64,000 nucleotides of DNA from Betaproteobacteria bacterium (lineage in GTDB: Bacteria > Pseudomonadota > Gammaproteobacteria > Burkholderiales > Usitatibacteraceae): positions 62,001 through 126,000 of the forward strand of contig JADJMI010000008.1 of NCBI GenBank assembly GCA_016709665.1, in the 5' to 3' direction. This document shows, in pieces, positions 53,283-62,077 of the stretch; position 1 is the first letter of the stretch; every line of letters begins with the position of its first letter. A model generated the notes under the pieces. That model searched no databases. It was not told the origin of the DNA and saw only the letters and a program-made list of their open reading frames with translations. The position numbers and the translations under genes were made by a program.

Positions 53283-54473
53283 ATGACTTCGCCCCGCCCG
53301 GATGCCATGTCCGATGCACCGGATTGCGGGTTTTCGCCGGTCGAGAACGAGCCGCCGCTGCGCTGGTTCCGGCGATTGCGGCTGGTGCCGAGGGATGGAC
53401 TTGGCGCCGGGCGCCGCGCGGTGTTCTTCGCGTCCCTGGCGTGGCTTCCGATCGTCCTCTGGTCCGCCACGGCCGGGCGCCTGTTCGACGCCGGCACGGG
53501 CGAACCGCTGCTGCAGCATTACGGCGTGCACGTGCGCTGCCTGCTCGCGATCCCCTTGCTCGTCCTCGGGGAAGCGTCGATGCATGCCACGGTACAACGC
53601 CTGACGGCGCAGTTCGTCTCGAGCGGCATCGTGGGACCCGGGCTGCGGGAAGCGTTCGGGTCGGCGATCGACCGCGTCCGACGACTGCGCGATGCCTCGT
53701 TGCCCTGGGTGCTCCTGATCGGCGTCGCGATCGCGTGGTCGATCGCGGATCATCCGGCGGTGCACGAGGACGCCTTGTCGTGGGCGCTCGACGCCGACGG
53801 CCGGCTGGGCTTCGGCGGCGCGTGGTTCGCGTTCGTGGTGCGGCCGCTCTTCCTGGCGCTGCTGCTGGGCTGGCTATGGCGGATCCTGCTCGTCGCCTGC
53901 CTGCTTTGGCGGATCGGCCGGCTCGATCTCTCGCTGGTGCCGACACACCCCGACCGCACGGGCGGAATGGCGTTCGTCGAGAAGCTGCCGGGCGCCTTCT
54001 CCCTGGTCTCGTTCGCGCTTTCCGCGGTCATCGCCTCGGGCTGGGCGCACGAAGTCGTGCATCACGGGGCGGCGCTGCGTTCCTTCATGCATCCGGCAGC
54101 GGCGTTCGCGATCCTGTGGACGATGTTCGCGATGCTGCCCCTCATGGCCCTCGCGCCGGCGCTCTTCGCGGCGCGCGCCCGCGCCATTCCCGGATACTCC
54201 GCCCTGATCGCCCGGCAGGGGCGCCTCGTCCACCGCCGATGGATCCTTCGCGAACCGGTCGATGACGAGCGGATCCTCGATGCGCCGGAAATCGGACCGG
54301 TTGCCGACGCTGCATCGCTGTACGAGGCGGTCAGGCGAATGCGCGTCGTTCCCGTCGGCAAGGCGGCGATCCTGAAAGTGCTCGTCCCCATCGCGGTTCC
54401 GCTGCTCGTGGTCGCCGCCGTCCAGGTGCCGCTCAAGGACCTGATGATGAAGCTCGTCAAGACGCTGATCTGA
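53283..54473 (+). CDS. Polytopic membrane protein of unknown function
   Basis: 396 residues from ATG 53283, with AAGGA nine bases upstream; ATG 53250 would add 11. About six hydrophobic helices (FFASLAWLPIVLW, CLLAIPLLVLG, WVLLIGVAIAWSI, FLALLLGWLWRILLVACLLW, AAAFAILWTMFAMLPLMALAPALF and a final VPIAVPLLVVAAVQVPL). Loops hold H-P-D-R-T-G-G and many Arg residues. No family name recognised with confidence. It follows the second sulfatase by 51 bases and is probably co-transcribed. Confidence 0.75.
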   Translation: MTSPRPDAMSDAPDCGFSPVENEPPLRWFRRLRLVPRDGLGAGRRAVFFASLAWLPIVLWSATAGRLFDAGTGEPLLQHYGVHVRCLLAIPLLVLGEASMHATVQRLTAQFVSSGIVGPGLREAFGSAIDRVRRLRDASLPWVLLIGVAIAWSIADHPAVHEDALSWALDADGRLGFGGAWFAFVVRPLFLALLLGWLWRILLVACLLWRIGRLDLSLVPTHPDRTGGMAFVEKLPGAFSLVSFALSAVIASGWAHEVVHHGAALRSFMHPAAAFAILWTMFAMLPLMALAPALFAARARAIPGYSALIARQGRLVHRRWILREPVDDERILDAPEIGPVADAASLYEAVRRMRVVPVGKAAILKVLVPIAVPLLVVAAVQVPLKDLMMKLVKTLI

Positions 54474-54544
54474 CCCCTGCCGGCCCCGTTTCGCGGCGCC
54501 GCGGGATCCCGGAGCGTCCACGAAACGCCCGCCCTCTGCAGGCG

Positions 54545-54831
54545 GCTACAATGTCCATTCCCCACGTTGTCAGAACACCCATGTCCCTATCCGCCCGCTC
54601 CACCCGCGCGCTCGCCTTGGCCGTTGCCGCCCGCCTAGGTCGTGCTGAAAGTGCGACGGCACCGAGGTGGCCCGCACGACAGTCAAGCGCACGGTGCCGG
54701 CCGCCTTCTCGGCGAGCGAAACCTTCGATGTCGGCGTGGACCTCGGCTCGACGGTGTCGCTCGACGACTACGCGAGGAGGCCGTTCCGCTTCGATGGCGC
54801 GATTTCCTCGGTGAAGGTTGATCTCCGGTAG
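54545..54831 (+). pseudogene. Chimeric relic: start of a DUF3300-type gene joined to the end of a sulfatase gene
   Basis: The 488-base gap 54474-54961 holds this relic. Its first about 92 bases (TACAATGTCC..., SARSTRALALAV) match 59213-59304, the start of the DUF3300 gene, at roughly 85%. From 54638 to the TAG at 54829-54831 it matches 53036-53231, the end of the second sulfatase, at over 85%, including the final VKRTVPAAFSASETFDVGVD sequence in its own frame. The two parts are out of frame, and the sulfatase part carries an extra base near 54650. The remaining bases to 54961 show nothing recognisable. Confidence 0.8.
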
Positions 54832-54961
54832 GCTTTCGGCCCCGCGGGTGGGCCCCGGCGTCCGAAGCGTACCGGTCACTCGTGGGGAGCGGATACGCCA
54901 GGGGCATCCCGAAGGGCCGAATCCCGGCGCGGGATCGCCGGTGCAGTAACATCCCGCCGAT

Positions 54962-57900
54962 ATGACCCGCGAACCGGCAGCGGCTCTTCGCCGCTTTGCA
55001 GCCTTGGGCGCGATGGCGCTCGCGGCGGCGTCGGCCAGCGCGCTCGCCGCCGGCCCCTATCCCGTGAACCAGTGCGTGGGCACGCGGTCGGGCAACCTCG
55101 GCTGCTCCGCCAACGACGTGTCGGTCGCGCAGGTCGAGGTCACCAATGGCGTGACGAGCTGCGTGGCGGGCACGACCGTGAACGTCGGCCTGCGCCTGCG
55201 CCTGCAGTCGAACGCGAGCTCGCGCTACGACATCGGCGTCTTCGTCGCGCGCGACGGCAAGCCGCCCGAACTGACAGTGCCGGCGGGCGGCAGTGCCGAC
55301 TGCGCCGTGTCCGGCATTCCCCTGGGGCCCGCGCCGCTCGCCGACCTCAACGGCAATGCCTGCGGCGACATCACGCGAAGCGCCACGCCGGCGGTCGTCG
55401 ACCTCGGCGTGGTGAGCGTGCTCTGCGTGCCCGACCAGAACGGCAACCTGCGCCTGCCCACCACGGTGACCTGGGAGCAGAACGCCAACGGCACCTGCCA
55501 GGCGCCCCCGGCCGCCTGGGTCGAGGCCGGGGCGCCGTCCAAGTGCAACGCCGCGGCCGACGTGCCCGTGCCGGTATCGGTGGTGGGCGCGTTGACGATC
55601 GTGAAGGTCACCGAGCCCGCGGCCGCGCCGGGCGCATTCGCCTTCTCGGCCACCGGCGCGGCACCCGCCGCGTTTTCGTTGTCCCACGGCCAGCAGCAGG
55701 TGCTCACCACGCCGCCGCTGGGTGCCTCGGGCACGGTGGTGAGCGTGACGGAACAGGCCCTGGCCGGCTGGGACCCCGAGGCCGCCATCGCCTGCGTCAA
55801 CGCCGACGGTGGCCCGGCGCCGTTCGTCGCCATCGACCCGGCCGCGCGCCGCGTCACCGCGACGTTTTCCACGGCCAACAGCCGGGCCACCTGCACGTTC
55901 ACCAACCGCGCCGAAGGCCGCATCCGCATCGTGAAGAACGCGACCGGAGGCGACGACACGTTCCAGTTCACGGGCGTCGCGAACGTGCCGGTCGCGACGG
56001 CCGGCGGCACGGGCCAGGCGGTCGTCCCGGGGCTCAGGGCCGGCGACTACATCGTCACGGAACTCGTGCCGGCGGGCTGGCGGCTCACCGCGATCACCTG
56101 CACGGACCCGAGCGGCGGCACGCAGGTCGACGTGCCCGGCGCGACGGCGTACGTGTCCGTCGCGGCCGGCGAGGAAGTCGCGTGCACGTTCACCAACACG
56201 AAGACCCCGTCCACCGGCACGATCCGGATCGTCAAGGCCGCGAGCGGCGGCGATGCCACGTTTCCGTTCGCTTCCAGCATTCCCGGCGGCGCCAATTTCT
56301 CGATCGCGACGACCGGCGGGGCGGCGCCGGTGCGCGCCTTCGCGAACCTGGCGCCCGGCCTGTACACGATCCAGGAGCAGGTGCCCCCGGGCTGGAGCCT
56401 CGCTTCGATCACCTGCGCCGATCCGACGGGAAACAGCGCGGGCGCCGGCACCGTCGCCACGGTGAACCTCGCGCCCAGCGAAACGGTCACCTGCACCTTC
56501 GCCAACACCGCGACCGCGAGCGTGATCGTCGAGAAGGTGGCCCTGGGCGGCGACGCGAACTTCGCCTTCGGCGGTTCGGCCGCGTTCGCCATCGCGACGA
56601 CCTCGGGCGCGGGCCGCGATTCGGCCACCTTCGCCTCCGTGGCGGCCGGCGCGCCGCTCACCATCACGGAGACGGCGCCGGCGGGCTGGGCGTTCACGGG
56701 CGCCGCCTGCCGCGATTCGCAGTCCGGCGCGCCGATCGGCACGGCCATCGCCAATGGCGTGCAGGTCACGCCCGTGGCAGGCCGGCAGGCGATCTGCACC
56801 TTCACGAACACGAAGCTCGCGCAGCTCACGATCGTCGAGCTGTCCACCCCGAAGTCGCCCCAGGCGTTCGCGTACGCGGCAGCGGGCGCGGGCCTCGCGA
56901 ACTTCTCCCTGTTCGACGACGGATCCGGCGCGAACGTGCGCGTGTTCGCGAACCTCGTGCCGGGCGGGGTCCGCAGCGTGTCCCAGTCCCCGGTGCCCGG
57001 CTGGTTCACGCCCGGCATCGTGTGCTCGGACCGGTTCGCGACGCAGACGGCGGATCGCACGGTCGTGGACCTGGCCACGCGCACGGTCCTGCCGAACCTG
57101 CAGCCGGGCGAGAACCTCACCTGCCTTTTCGTGAACGTCCAGGCCGCTGCGGGCACCATCTCGGTGGCGAAGGCGGCCAACGGCGGCGACGGGCCGTTCG
57201 CGTTCACGAATTCGGGCGGCGTGCCCGCGTCCGTCACCAACCCCCCGGCCTTCACGATCACGACGGTCTCGGGGGCGGGCTCGCAGTCGCTTACCGGGCT
57301 TGCCCCCGGCACCTACACGATCACCGAGACCGGGCCCGCCGGCTGGCTTGCGCCCGCCGCCGTGCAGTGCACCGTCCTTTCCGGCACGAGCACGACGATC
57401 ACGCCGGTGGCCAACGGCGCGAGCATCGTGCTGGGACAGACCGGCATCGCCGTCGACAGCGTGCATTGCGCCTTCGTGAACACGGCCGCCGCGCGGATCA
57501 CGATCGTCGAGGACGCCGTGCCCGATTCGCCGCAGTCCTTCGCCTACGCGGCCACGGGAAGCGGCGTTCCCGCCGCTTTCCCGCTCGTGAACGACGGCGC
57601 CCCGGCGCCGGCCGACCGCGTGTCCTTCCCCTCGCTGGCCGCCGGGTCCTACCGGTTCGACGTCGCGACCCCCGCGGGATGGGTTCTCACGGGCATCGCG
57701 TGCACGGGCAATGCGTCGGCCGTCACCGACACGAGCCTGGGGTGGGCGACGCTCGACGTGGAGCCGGGCGACGATGCCACGTGCACCTTCACCCACGCGC
57801 GCACGGGCACGATCTCGGTCACGAAGCTCGCGCCCGCCGCCGCGGCCGGCGACGTGTTCCCGTTCATCGGTCCCGCGTCGCTCGCGGGCGACTACACCGC

Positions 57901-59173
57901 GGGGCAGACGCGCTCGGGGGCGTTCGTGCCGGGAACCTACCCGATCGCCGAGGCCGTGCCCGACGGGTGGACGCTCTCGAACATCGCCTGCGCCGGCGGG
58001 AGCGTCACGTACACCGGCGCGAGCCTCGCTCCCACCAACGCGTTCGAGCCCGGCGACAACACGGCCAACGTGACGCTCGCGGCTGGCGATGCGGTGGCCT
58101 GCACCTTCACCAACGCGGTCCCGGGCGCCCAGATCGTCGTGGAAAAGGTGTCCGTCGGCGGCTCGGGACCCTTCTCGTTCACCGGCGTCGAGGATTTCCA
58201 GATCGACACGCGGCTTCGCCTGCCCGGGGGATACGTGATCGCGGTGGCGCCCGGCACCCACGCGGTCACGGAAATCGTTCCGCGCGGCTGGCGCCTCACC
58301 GGCATCGCTTGCACGGGCACGAGCACCGTCAACCTGCCGGGCGCGACGGCGAGCGTCACCGTGGCTGCCGGCGAGCGGGTCCGCTGCACCTTCACCAACG
58401 AGAAGCTCGGGCGCATCGAGATCGTGAAGACCCTGCGCGGGGAACGCACGACGGCCTTTTCGTTCAGCGCGCCGTTTTCGCTCGTGCCCGCCGGCCTCTT
58501 CACGCTGACGCCATCGCTGGCCGCGGGTTCGGCCCGGCGCGACTTCGTGGACGTGCCCGCCGGCAGCTACACGATCGGCGAGATCGGCCCGCCCAACGGC
58601 TTCCGGTTGCTGTCGGTCCAGTGCACGGATCCTTCCGGCGGCACGGTGTCGAGCCCGGTCACGGGCGAGGCGATCATCGGCCTGGCGGCGGGCGAGACCG
58701 TCACCTGCGCGTTCGACAACGCGACCCTCGGCACGATCATCGTGGGCGCGGTGAGCTTCCTGGGCCAGGATGCGTTCGCGTTCACGGCGACCAACCTCCC
58801 CACCGCCTCCAGCTTCACGCTCGCCACGGCCCCGTTCAATGCCGTGAGCGGCTTCGCCGCGCAGGCCTTCGGCAACCTTCCGCCCACCGTCTACACCATC
58901 ACCGCCGCGCCGGCGCCCCCGGGCTGGACCTTCGTCTACGTCGACTGCGTCTCGGACAGCGGCGAGCAGCGCTGGTCCATCACCGGCGGCACTGTGACGA
59001 TCGCGCTGCCCGACGGCGAGACGATGCGCTGCTACTTCTACCGTCCCGCCGCCGCGGTCGGCCCCGGCGAAGCGCTCGACGTGCCCACGCTTTCGCCGCT
59101 CGCGACGGTCGTGCTCGCGCTGCTGGTCCTGGGCGGCGGCGCCTGGTTCTCGCGCCGGCGACCGCGCGACTGA
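54962..59173 (+). CDS. Large surface protein with eleven prealbumin-like repeats and an IPTL-CTERM-type sorting tail
   Basis: 1,403 residues. Signal peptide to about residue 30, then a Cys-containing N-terminal domain (31-209). Eleven repeats of about 100 residues start at 210, 319, 419, 520, 621, 731, 845, 949, 1056, 1150 and 1257. Most open with G-x-I-x-I-V-K and contain an aromatic F-x-F, a Y-T-I-x-E segment, P-x-G-W and I-x-C, and close with C-T-F-x-N. The tail VPTLSPLATVVLALLVLGGG (from 1374) and RRRPRD match the IPTL-CTERM pattern: motif, membrane helix, basic end. Two Cys per repeat probably form a disulfide. Likely a stalk-like adhesin or matrix protein (inference). Confidence 0.85.
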   Translation: MTREPAAALRRFAALGAMALAAASASALAAGPYPVNQCVGTRSGNLGCSANDVSVAQVEVTNGVTSCVAGTTVNVGLRLRLQSNASSRYDIGVFVARDGKPPELTVPAGGSADCAVSGIPLGPAPLADLNGNACGDITRSATPAVVDLGVVSVLCVPDQNGNLRLPTTVTWEQNANGTCQAPPAAWVEAGAPSKCNAAADVPVPVSVVGALTIVKVTEPAAAPGAFAFSATGAAPAAFSLSHGQQQVLTTPPLGASGTVVSVTEQALAGWDPEAAIACVNADGGPAPFVAIDPAARRVTATFSTANSRATCTFTNRAEGRIRIVKNATGGDDTFQFTGVANVPVATAGGTGQAVVPGLRAGDYIVTELVPAGWRLTAITCTDPSGGTQVDVPGATAYVSVAAGEEVACTFTNTKTPSTGTIRIVKAASGGDATFPFASSIPGGANFSIATTGGAAPVRAFANLAPGLYTIQEQVPPGWSLASITCADPTGNSAGAGTVATVNLAPSETVTCTFANTATASVIVEKVALGGDANFAFGGSAAFAIATTSGAGRDSATFASVAAGAPLTITETAPAGWAFTGAACRDSQSGAPIGTAIANGVQVTPVAGRQAICTFTNTKLAQLTIVELSTPKSPQAFAYAAAGAGLANFSLFDDGSGANVRVFANLVPGGVRSVSQSPVPGWFTPGIVCSDRFATQTADRTVVDLATRTVLPNLQPGENLTCLFVNVQAAAGTISVAKAANGGDGPFAFTNSGGVPASVTNPPAFTITTVSGAGSQSLTGLAPGTYTITETGPAGWLAPAAVQCTVLSGTSTTITPVANGASIVLGQTGIAVDSVHCAFVNTAAARITIVEDAVPDSPQSFAYAATGSGVPAAFPLVNDGAPAPADRVSFPSLAAGSYRFDVATPAGWVLTGIACTGNASAVTDTSLGWATLDVEPGDDATCTFTHARTGTISVTKLAPAAAAGDVFPFIGPASLAGDYTAGQTRSGAFVPGTYPIAEAVPDGWTLSNIACAGGSVTYTGASLAPTNAFEPGDNTANVTLAAGDAVACTFTNAVPGAQIVVEKVSVGGSGPFSFTGVEDFQIDTRLRLPGGYVIAVAPGTHAVTEIVPRGWRLTGIACTGTSTVNLPGATASVTVAAGERVRCTFTNEKLGRIEIVKTLRGERTTAFSFSAPFSLVPAGLFTLTPSLAAGSARRDFVDVPAGSYTIGEIGPPNGFRLLSVQCTDPSGGTVSSPVTGEAIIGLAAGETVTCAFDNATLGTIIVGAVSFLGQDAFAFTATNLPTASSFTLATAPFNAVSGFAAQAFGNLPPTVYTITAAPAPPGWTFVYVDCVSDSGEQRWSITGGTVTIALPDGETMRCYFYRPAAAVGPGEALDVPTLSPLATVVLALLVLGGGAWFSRRRPRD

Positions 59174-59248
59174 GGCGGCGCAGCCCGGGGGCTCGAACAA
59201 GGGCGCCCGGCGGGTACAATGTCCTTTCCCCACGCTGCGAGAATCCCC

Positions 59249-60505
59249 ATGGCAATGTCCGCCCGCTCCACCCGCGCGCTCGCGCTGGCCGTCTCCGCCT
59301 GCCTCGTGATGCCCATCGTCCAGGGCCAGGCGCCCGCGCCGGCCGCCCCGGCCGCCGCACCCGCCGCCCCGGCCGGCGCGGCCGTTTCGCAGGAGGAACT
59401 CGACAAGCTCCTCGCACCCATCGCGCTCTACCCGGACGCCCTCATCGCCCAGATCCTCATGGCCTCCACCTATCCGCTCGAGATCGTCGAGGCGGCCCGG
59501 TGGTCGAAGTCCAATCCGGCCGTGAAGGACAAGGCGCTCGAGGAGGCGATGCAGAAGCAGGCCTGGGACCCCGCGGTGAAGGCCCTCGCGGCCGTGCCGC
59601 AGGTGCTCAAGCAGATGAACGAGAACCTCTCGTGGACGCAGAAGCTGGGCGACGCCTTCCTCGCCGACCAGAAGGCGGTGATGACCACCGTCCAGACGCT
59701 GCGGGGCAAGGCCCAGGCCGCGGGCAACCTCAAGACGACGCCCGAGCAGGTCGTGAAGACCGAGACCGTGGAGAACAAGACGGTCTACATCATCGAATCC
59801 GCGAAGCCCGAGGTGGTCTACGTGCCCACGTACAACCCCACCGTCGTCTACGGCTCGTGGTGGTACCCGTACCCGCCCTACTACATGTACCCGCCGGGCT
59901 ACGTCTATGCCCCGGGCGTCGCGTTCGCCACCGGCATCGCCGTCGGCGCCGCCATCTGGGGCAACTGCAACTGGGGCGGCAACAACGTGAACATCAACGT
60001 GAACAACTACAACCGGTACAACAAGACCAACATCCAGAACAACAACTTCCAGCACAACGCCGAGCACCGCAAGGGCGTCTCGTACGGCAACCAGGCGGCG
60101 GCGCAGAAGTACAACCGCGGCGGGGACGCGAAGGCGGCGCAGTCGCGCGAGCAGTTCCGCGGCCACGCGGAGCAGGGGCGCGGCGAACTCGGCTCGATGG
60201 ACAAGGGCCAGCTGAACGACCGCGTCTCTCAGGCCGACCGCGCAAGCGCCGGCAGTCGCGATGCGGGCAACCGCGCGGCGCAGGCCAACACGCAGGGCAT
60301 GGGCTCGAAGGGCTCGGCGAGCGCGGGCAGCCGCGACATGGGCAGCGGCGCCTCCACCCGACAGGCAGGCGGGGGCGGCGGATTCTCCGGGGCCTCGTCC
60401 GGCGCCTCGACGCGCGCCGCGAGCACGCGCGGCAGCACGAGCCGCGCCTCGATGGGCGGCGGGGGCGGTGCCCGCGCCGGCGGCGGTGGCGGACGTCGTC
60501 GCTAG
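59249..60505 (+). CDS. DUF3300-domain exported protein
   Basis: 418 residues from ATG 59249; ATG 59219 would add ten, but it overlaps a TACAAT that looks like a -10. Signal peptide MAMSARSTRALALAVSACLV, an Ala/Pro linker, then the DUF3300 domain (EELDKLLAPIALYPDALIAQILMASTYP to VVYVPTYNPTVVYGSWWYP). A Tyr/Pro-rich and hydrophobic segment, an Asn-rich patch (NNVNINVNNYNRYNKTNIQN) and a Gly/Ser/Arg-rich disordered tail follow. DUF3300 proteins commonly sit beside DUF2950 genes, as here. Function unknown; envelope location expected. Confidence 0.87.
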   Translation: MAMSARSTRALALAVSACLVMPIVQGQAPAPAAPAAAPAAPAGAAVSQEELDKLLAPIALYPDALIAQILMASTYPLEIVEAARWSKSNPAVKDKALEEAMQKQAWDPAVKALAAVPQVLKQMNENLSWTQKLGDAFLADQKAVMTTVQTLRGKAQAAGNLKTTPEQVVKTETVENKTVYIIESAKPEVVYVPTYNPTVVYGSWWYPYPPYYMYPPGYVYAPGVAFATGIAVGAAIWGNCNWGGNNVNINVNNYNRYNKTNIQNNNFQHNAEHRKGVSYGNQAAAQKYNRGGDAKAAQSREQFRGHAEQGRGELGSMDKGQLNDRVSQADRASAGSRDAGNRAAQANTQGMGSKGSASAGSRDMGSGASTRQAGGGGGFSGASSGASTRAASTRGSTSRASMGGGGGARAGGGGGRRR

Positions 60506-60527
60506 CCCATCCCAGGACACGGAGACC

Positions 60528-61520
60528 ATGACCATGAACAAGCTCATCCCGATCGTCGCCTCGCTCGCCGCGGCGTTCGTCCTCACCCTTCCCGCCGCCG
60601 CGTTCGCGCAGGCGGCCTCCGAAGCCAAGGCCGCCAAGCCGGCCGCCGCCGCGCCGAAGAAGGCACCGGCCAAGCAACGCACTTTCGCCACGCCCGAGGA
60701 CGCCGTGAAGGCCCTCGTGCAGGCCGTGCGGGCCTCCGACGCGAACGCCCTCGTCGAGATCATCGGCCCCGGCTCGCGCAGCTGGATCTTCACCGGCGAC
60801 AGCGTGAGCGACGCCAACGAATGGAAGCAGTTCGTCGCCGCCTACGACGCGAAGAACGCCCTCGTGAAGGAAGGCGACGCCAAGGCGGTCCTGCAGATCG
60901 GCACCGACCCCGTTCCCTTTGCCGCGCCGATGGTGAAGCGCGGCGATGCCTGGGCCTTCGACGCCGAGGCCGGCCGCGAGGAAGTGACCAACCGCCGTGT
61001 GGGCCGCAACGAGCTCGACACGATCCAGACGCTCCTCGCCATCGTCGACGCGCAGCGCGAGTACGCGGCCAAGGACGCGGACGGCAACGGATTCGCCGAC
61101 TACGCGGCACGTTTCGTCTCGACGCCGGGCAAGAAGGACGGCCTTTACTGGACGACGAAGCCCGGCGAGCCCGCGAGCCCGCTCGGCCTGCTCGCGGCCA
61201 AGGCGGTGAAGGAGGGCTACGGCGGCAAGGGCAAGGGCGGAGCGCCCGTGCCGTACAACGGCTACTTCTTCCGCATCCTCACGGCGCAGGGTGCGGCAGC
61301 GCCCGGCGGCAAGTACGACTACAAGGTGAAGGGCAAGCTCTTCGGCGGCTTCGCGGTCGTCGCGTTCCCGGCCAAGTACGGTGTTTCGGGCGTGATGTCG
61401 TTCCTCGTGAACCACGACGGCGTGGTCTACGAGGCGGACCTGGGCAAGGACACGGCGGCCGTCGCCGGGAAGCTCGCGCGCTTCGATCCGGACAAGCGCT
61501 GGAAGAAGGCTCCCCAATGA
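60528..61520 (+). CDS. DUF2950-domain exported protein
   Basis: 330 residues: signal peptide (MTMNKLIPIVASLAAAFVLT, cleaved near AFAQA), a Lys/Ala/Pro-rich linker, then the DUF2950 domain (RTFATPEDAVKALVQAVRAS, NELDTIQTLLAIVDAQREYA, GYFFRILTAQG, GVSGVMSFLVNHDGVVYEADLG). It follows DUF3300 with a 22-base gap and GGAGA before the ATG. The pair is a recurrent neighbourhood in proteobacteria, so the two probably act together in the periplasm; the activity is not known. Confidence 0.9.
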   Translation: MTMNKLIPIVASLAAAFVLTLPAAAFAQAASEAKAAKPAAAAPKKAPAKQRTFATPEDAVKALVQAVRASDANALVEIIGPGSRSWIFTGDSVSDANEWKQFVAAYDAKNALVKEGDAKAVLQIGTDPVPFAAPMVKRGDAWAFDAEAGREEVTNRRVGRNELDTIQTLLAIVDAQREYAAKDADGNGFADYAARFVSTPGKKDGLYWTTKPGEPASPLGLLAAKAVKEGYGGKGKGGAPVPYNGYFFRILTAQGAAAPGGKYDYKVKGKLFGGFAVVAFPAKYGVSGVMSFLVNHDGVVYEADLGKDTAAVAGKLARFDPDKRWKKAPQ

Positions 61521-62077
61521 ACCGACTCGGAACGATTTGCCTCGCTGCCGCGCTCGCCCTCGGCGGGCCGGCCCTCGCCGCTTCGAAGGACGAAAAGAAG
61601 CAGGAAGTCCGGCAGACGGCGCAGTCCACGCTCGATCGCCTGTACAAGAGCCAACCCAAGGCGAAGGCCGCCATCGAACGTTCGGCCGGCTACGCGGTCT
61701 TCAGCAACTTCGGCATGAAGATCCTCGTGGCGGGCGGCGGCTCCGGCTCGGGCGTCGCCGTCAACACCAAGGCGAAGAAGGAAACCTTCATGAAGATGGT
61801 CGAGGTGCAGGCGGGCCTCGGGATCGGCGTGAAGAAGTTCCGGCTCGTGTGGGTGTTCGAGAAGGCCTCGGACCTCGACAAGTTCATCAATTCCGGATGG
61901 GAGCTGGGTGCGCAGGCGACGGCGTCCGCCCAGATGAGCGGCCAGGGCATGGAGGCCTACGCGGGCGCGATGTCGATCTCGCCGGGCGTGTGGCTCTACC
62001 AGCTCACCGACGACGGCCTCGCCGTCGAGCTCACGGCCAAGGGCACGAAGTACTACAAGGATTCCGACCTGAATTGA
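61517..62077 (+). CDS. SYLF (Ysc84-like) lipid-binding-domain protein, exported
   Basis: 186 residues with a signal peptide (MNRLGTICLAAALALGGPAL, cleaved near LAAS). The SYLF domain is visible as TLDRLYKSQPKAKAAIERSAGYAVFSNFG at about 40-68 and the glycine-rich LVAGGGSGSGVAVN. SYLF domains of eukaryotic Ysc84/SH3YL1 bind phosphoinositides; bacterial versions are periplasmic and of unclear role. The ATG overlaps the DUF2950 stop (ATGA). Confidence 0.9.
   Translation: MNRLGTICLAAALALGGPALAASKDEKKQEVRQTAQSTLDRLYKSQPKAKAAIERSAGYAVFSNFGMKILVAGGGSGSGVAVNTKAKKETFMKMVEVQAGLGIGVKKFRLVWVFEKASDLDKFINSGWELGAQATASAQMSGQGMEAYAGAMSISPGVWLYQLTDDGLAVELTAKGTKYYKDSDLN

Noticed and set aside
48489..53765. A 1,758-codon open frame on the minus strand
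   Set aside because: It mirrors the two sulfatase genes, which have clear motifs on the plus strand. The repeated composition comes from their duplication.
54683..60817. A 2,044-codon open frame on the minus strand
   Set aside because: It is antisense to the repeat protein, DUF3300 and DUF2950 genes, has no recognisable domain and reflects the high GC content at third codon positions.
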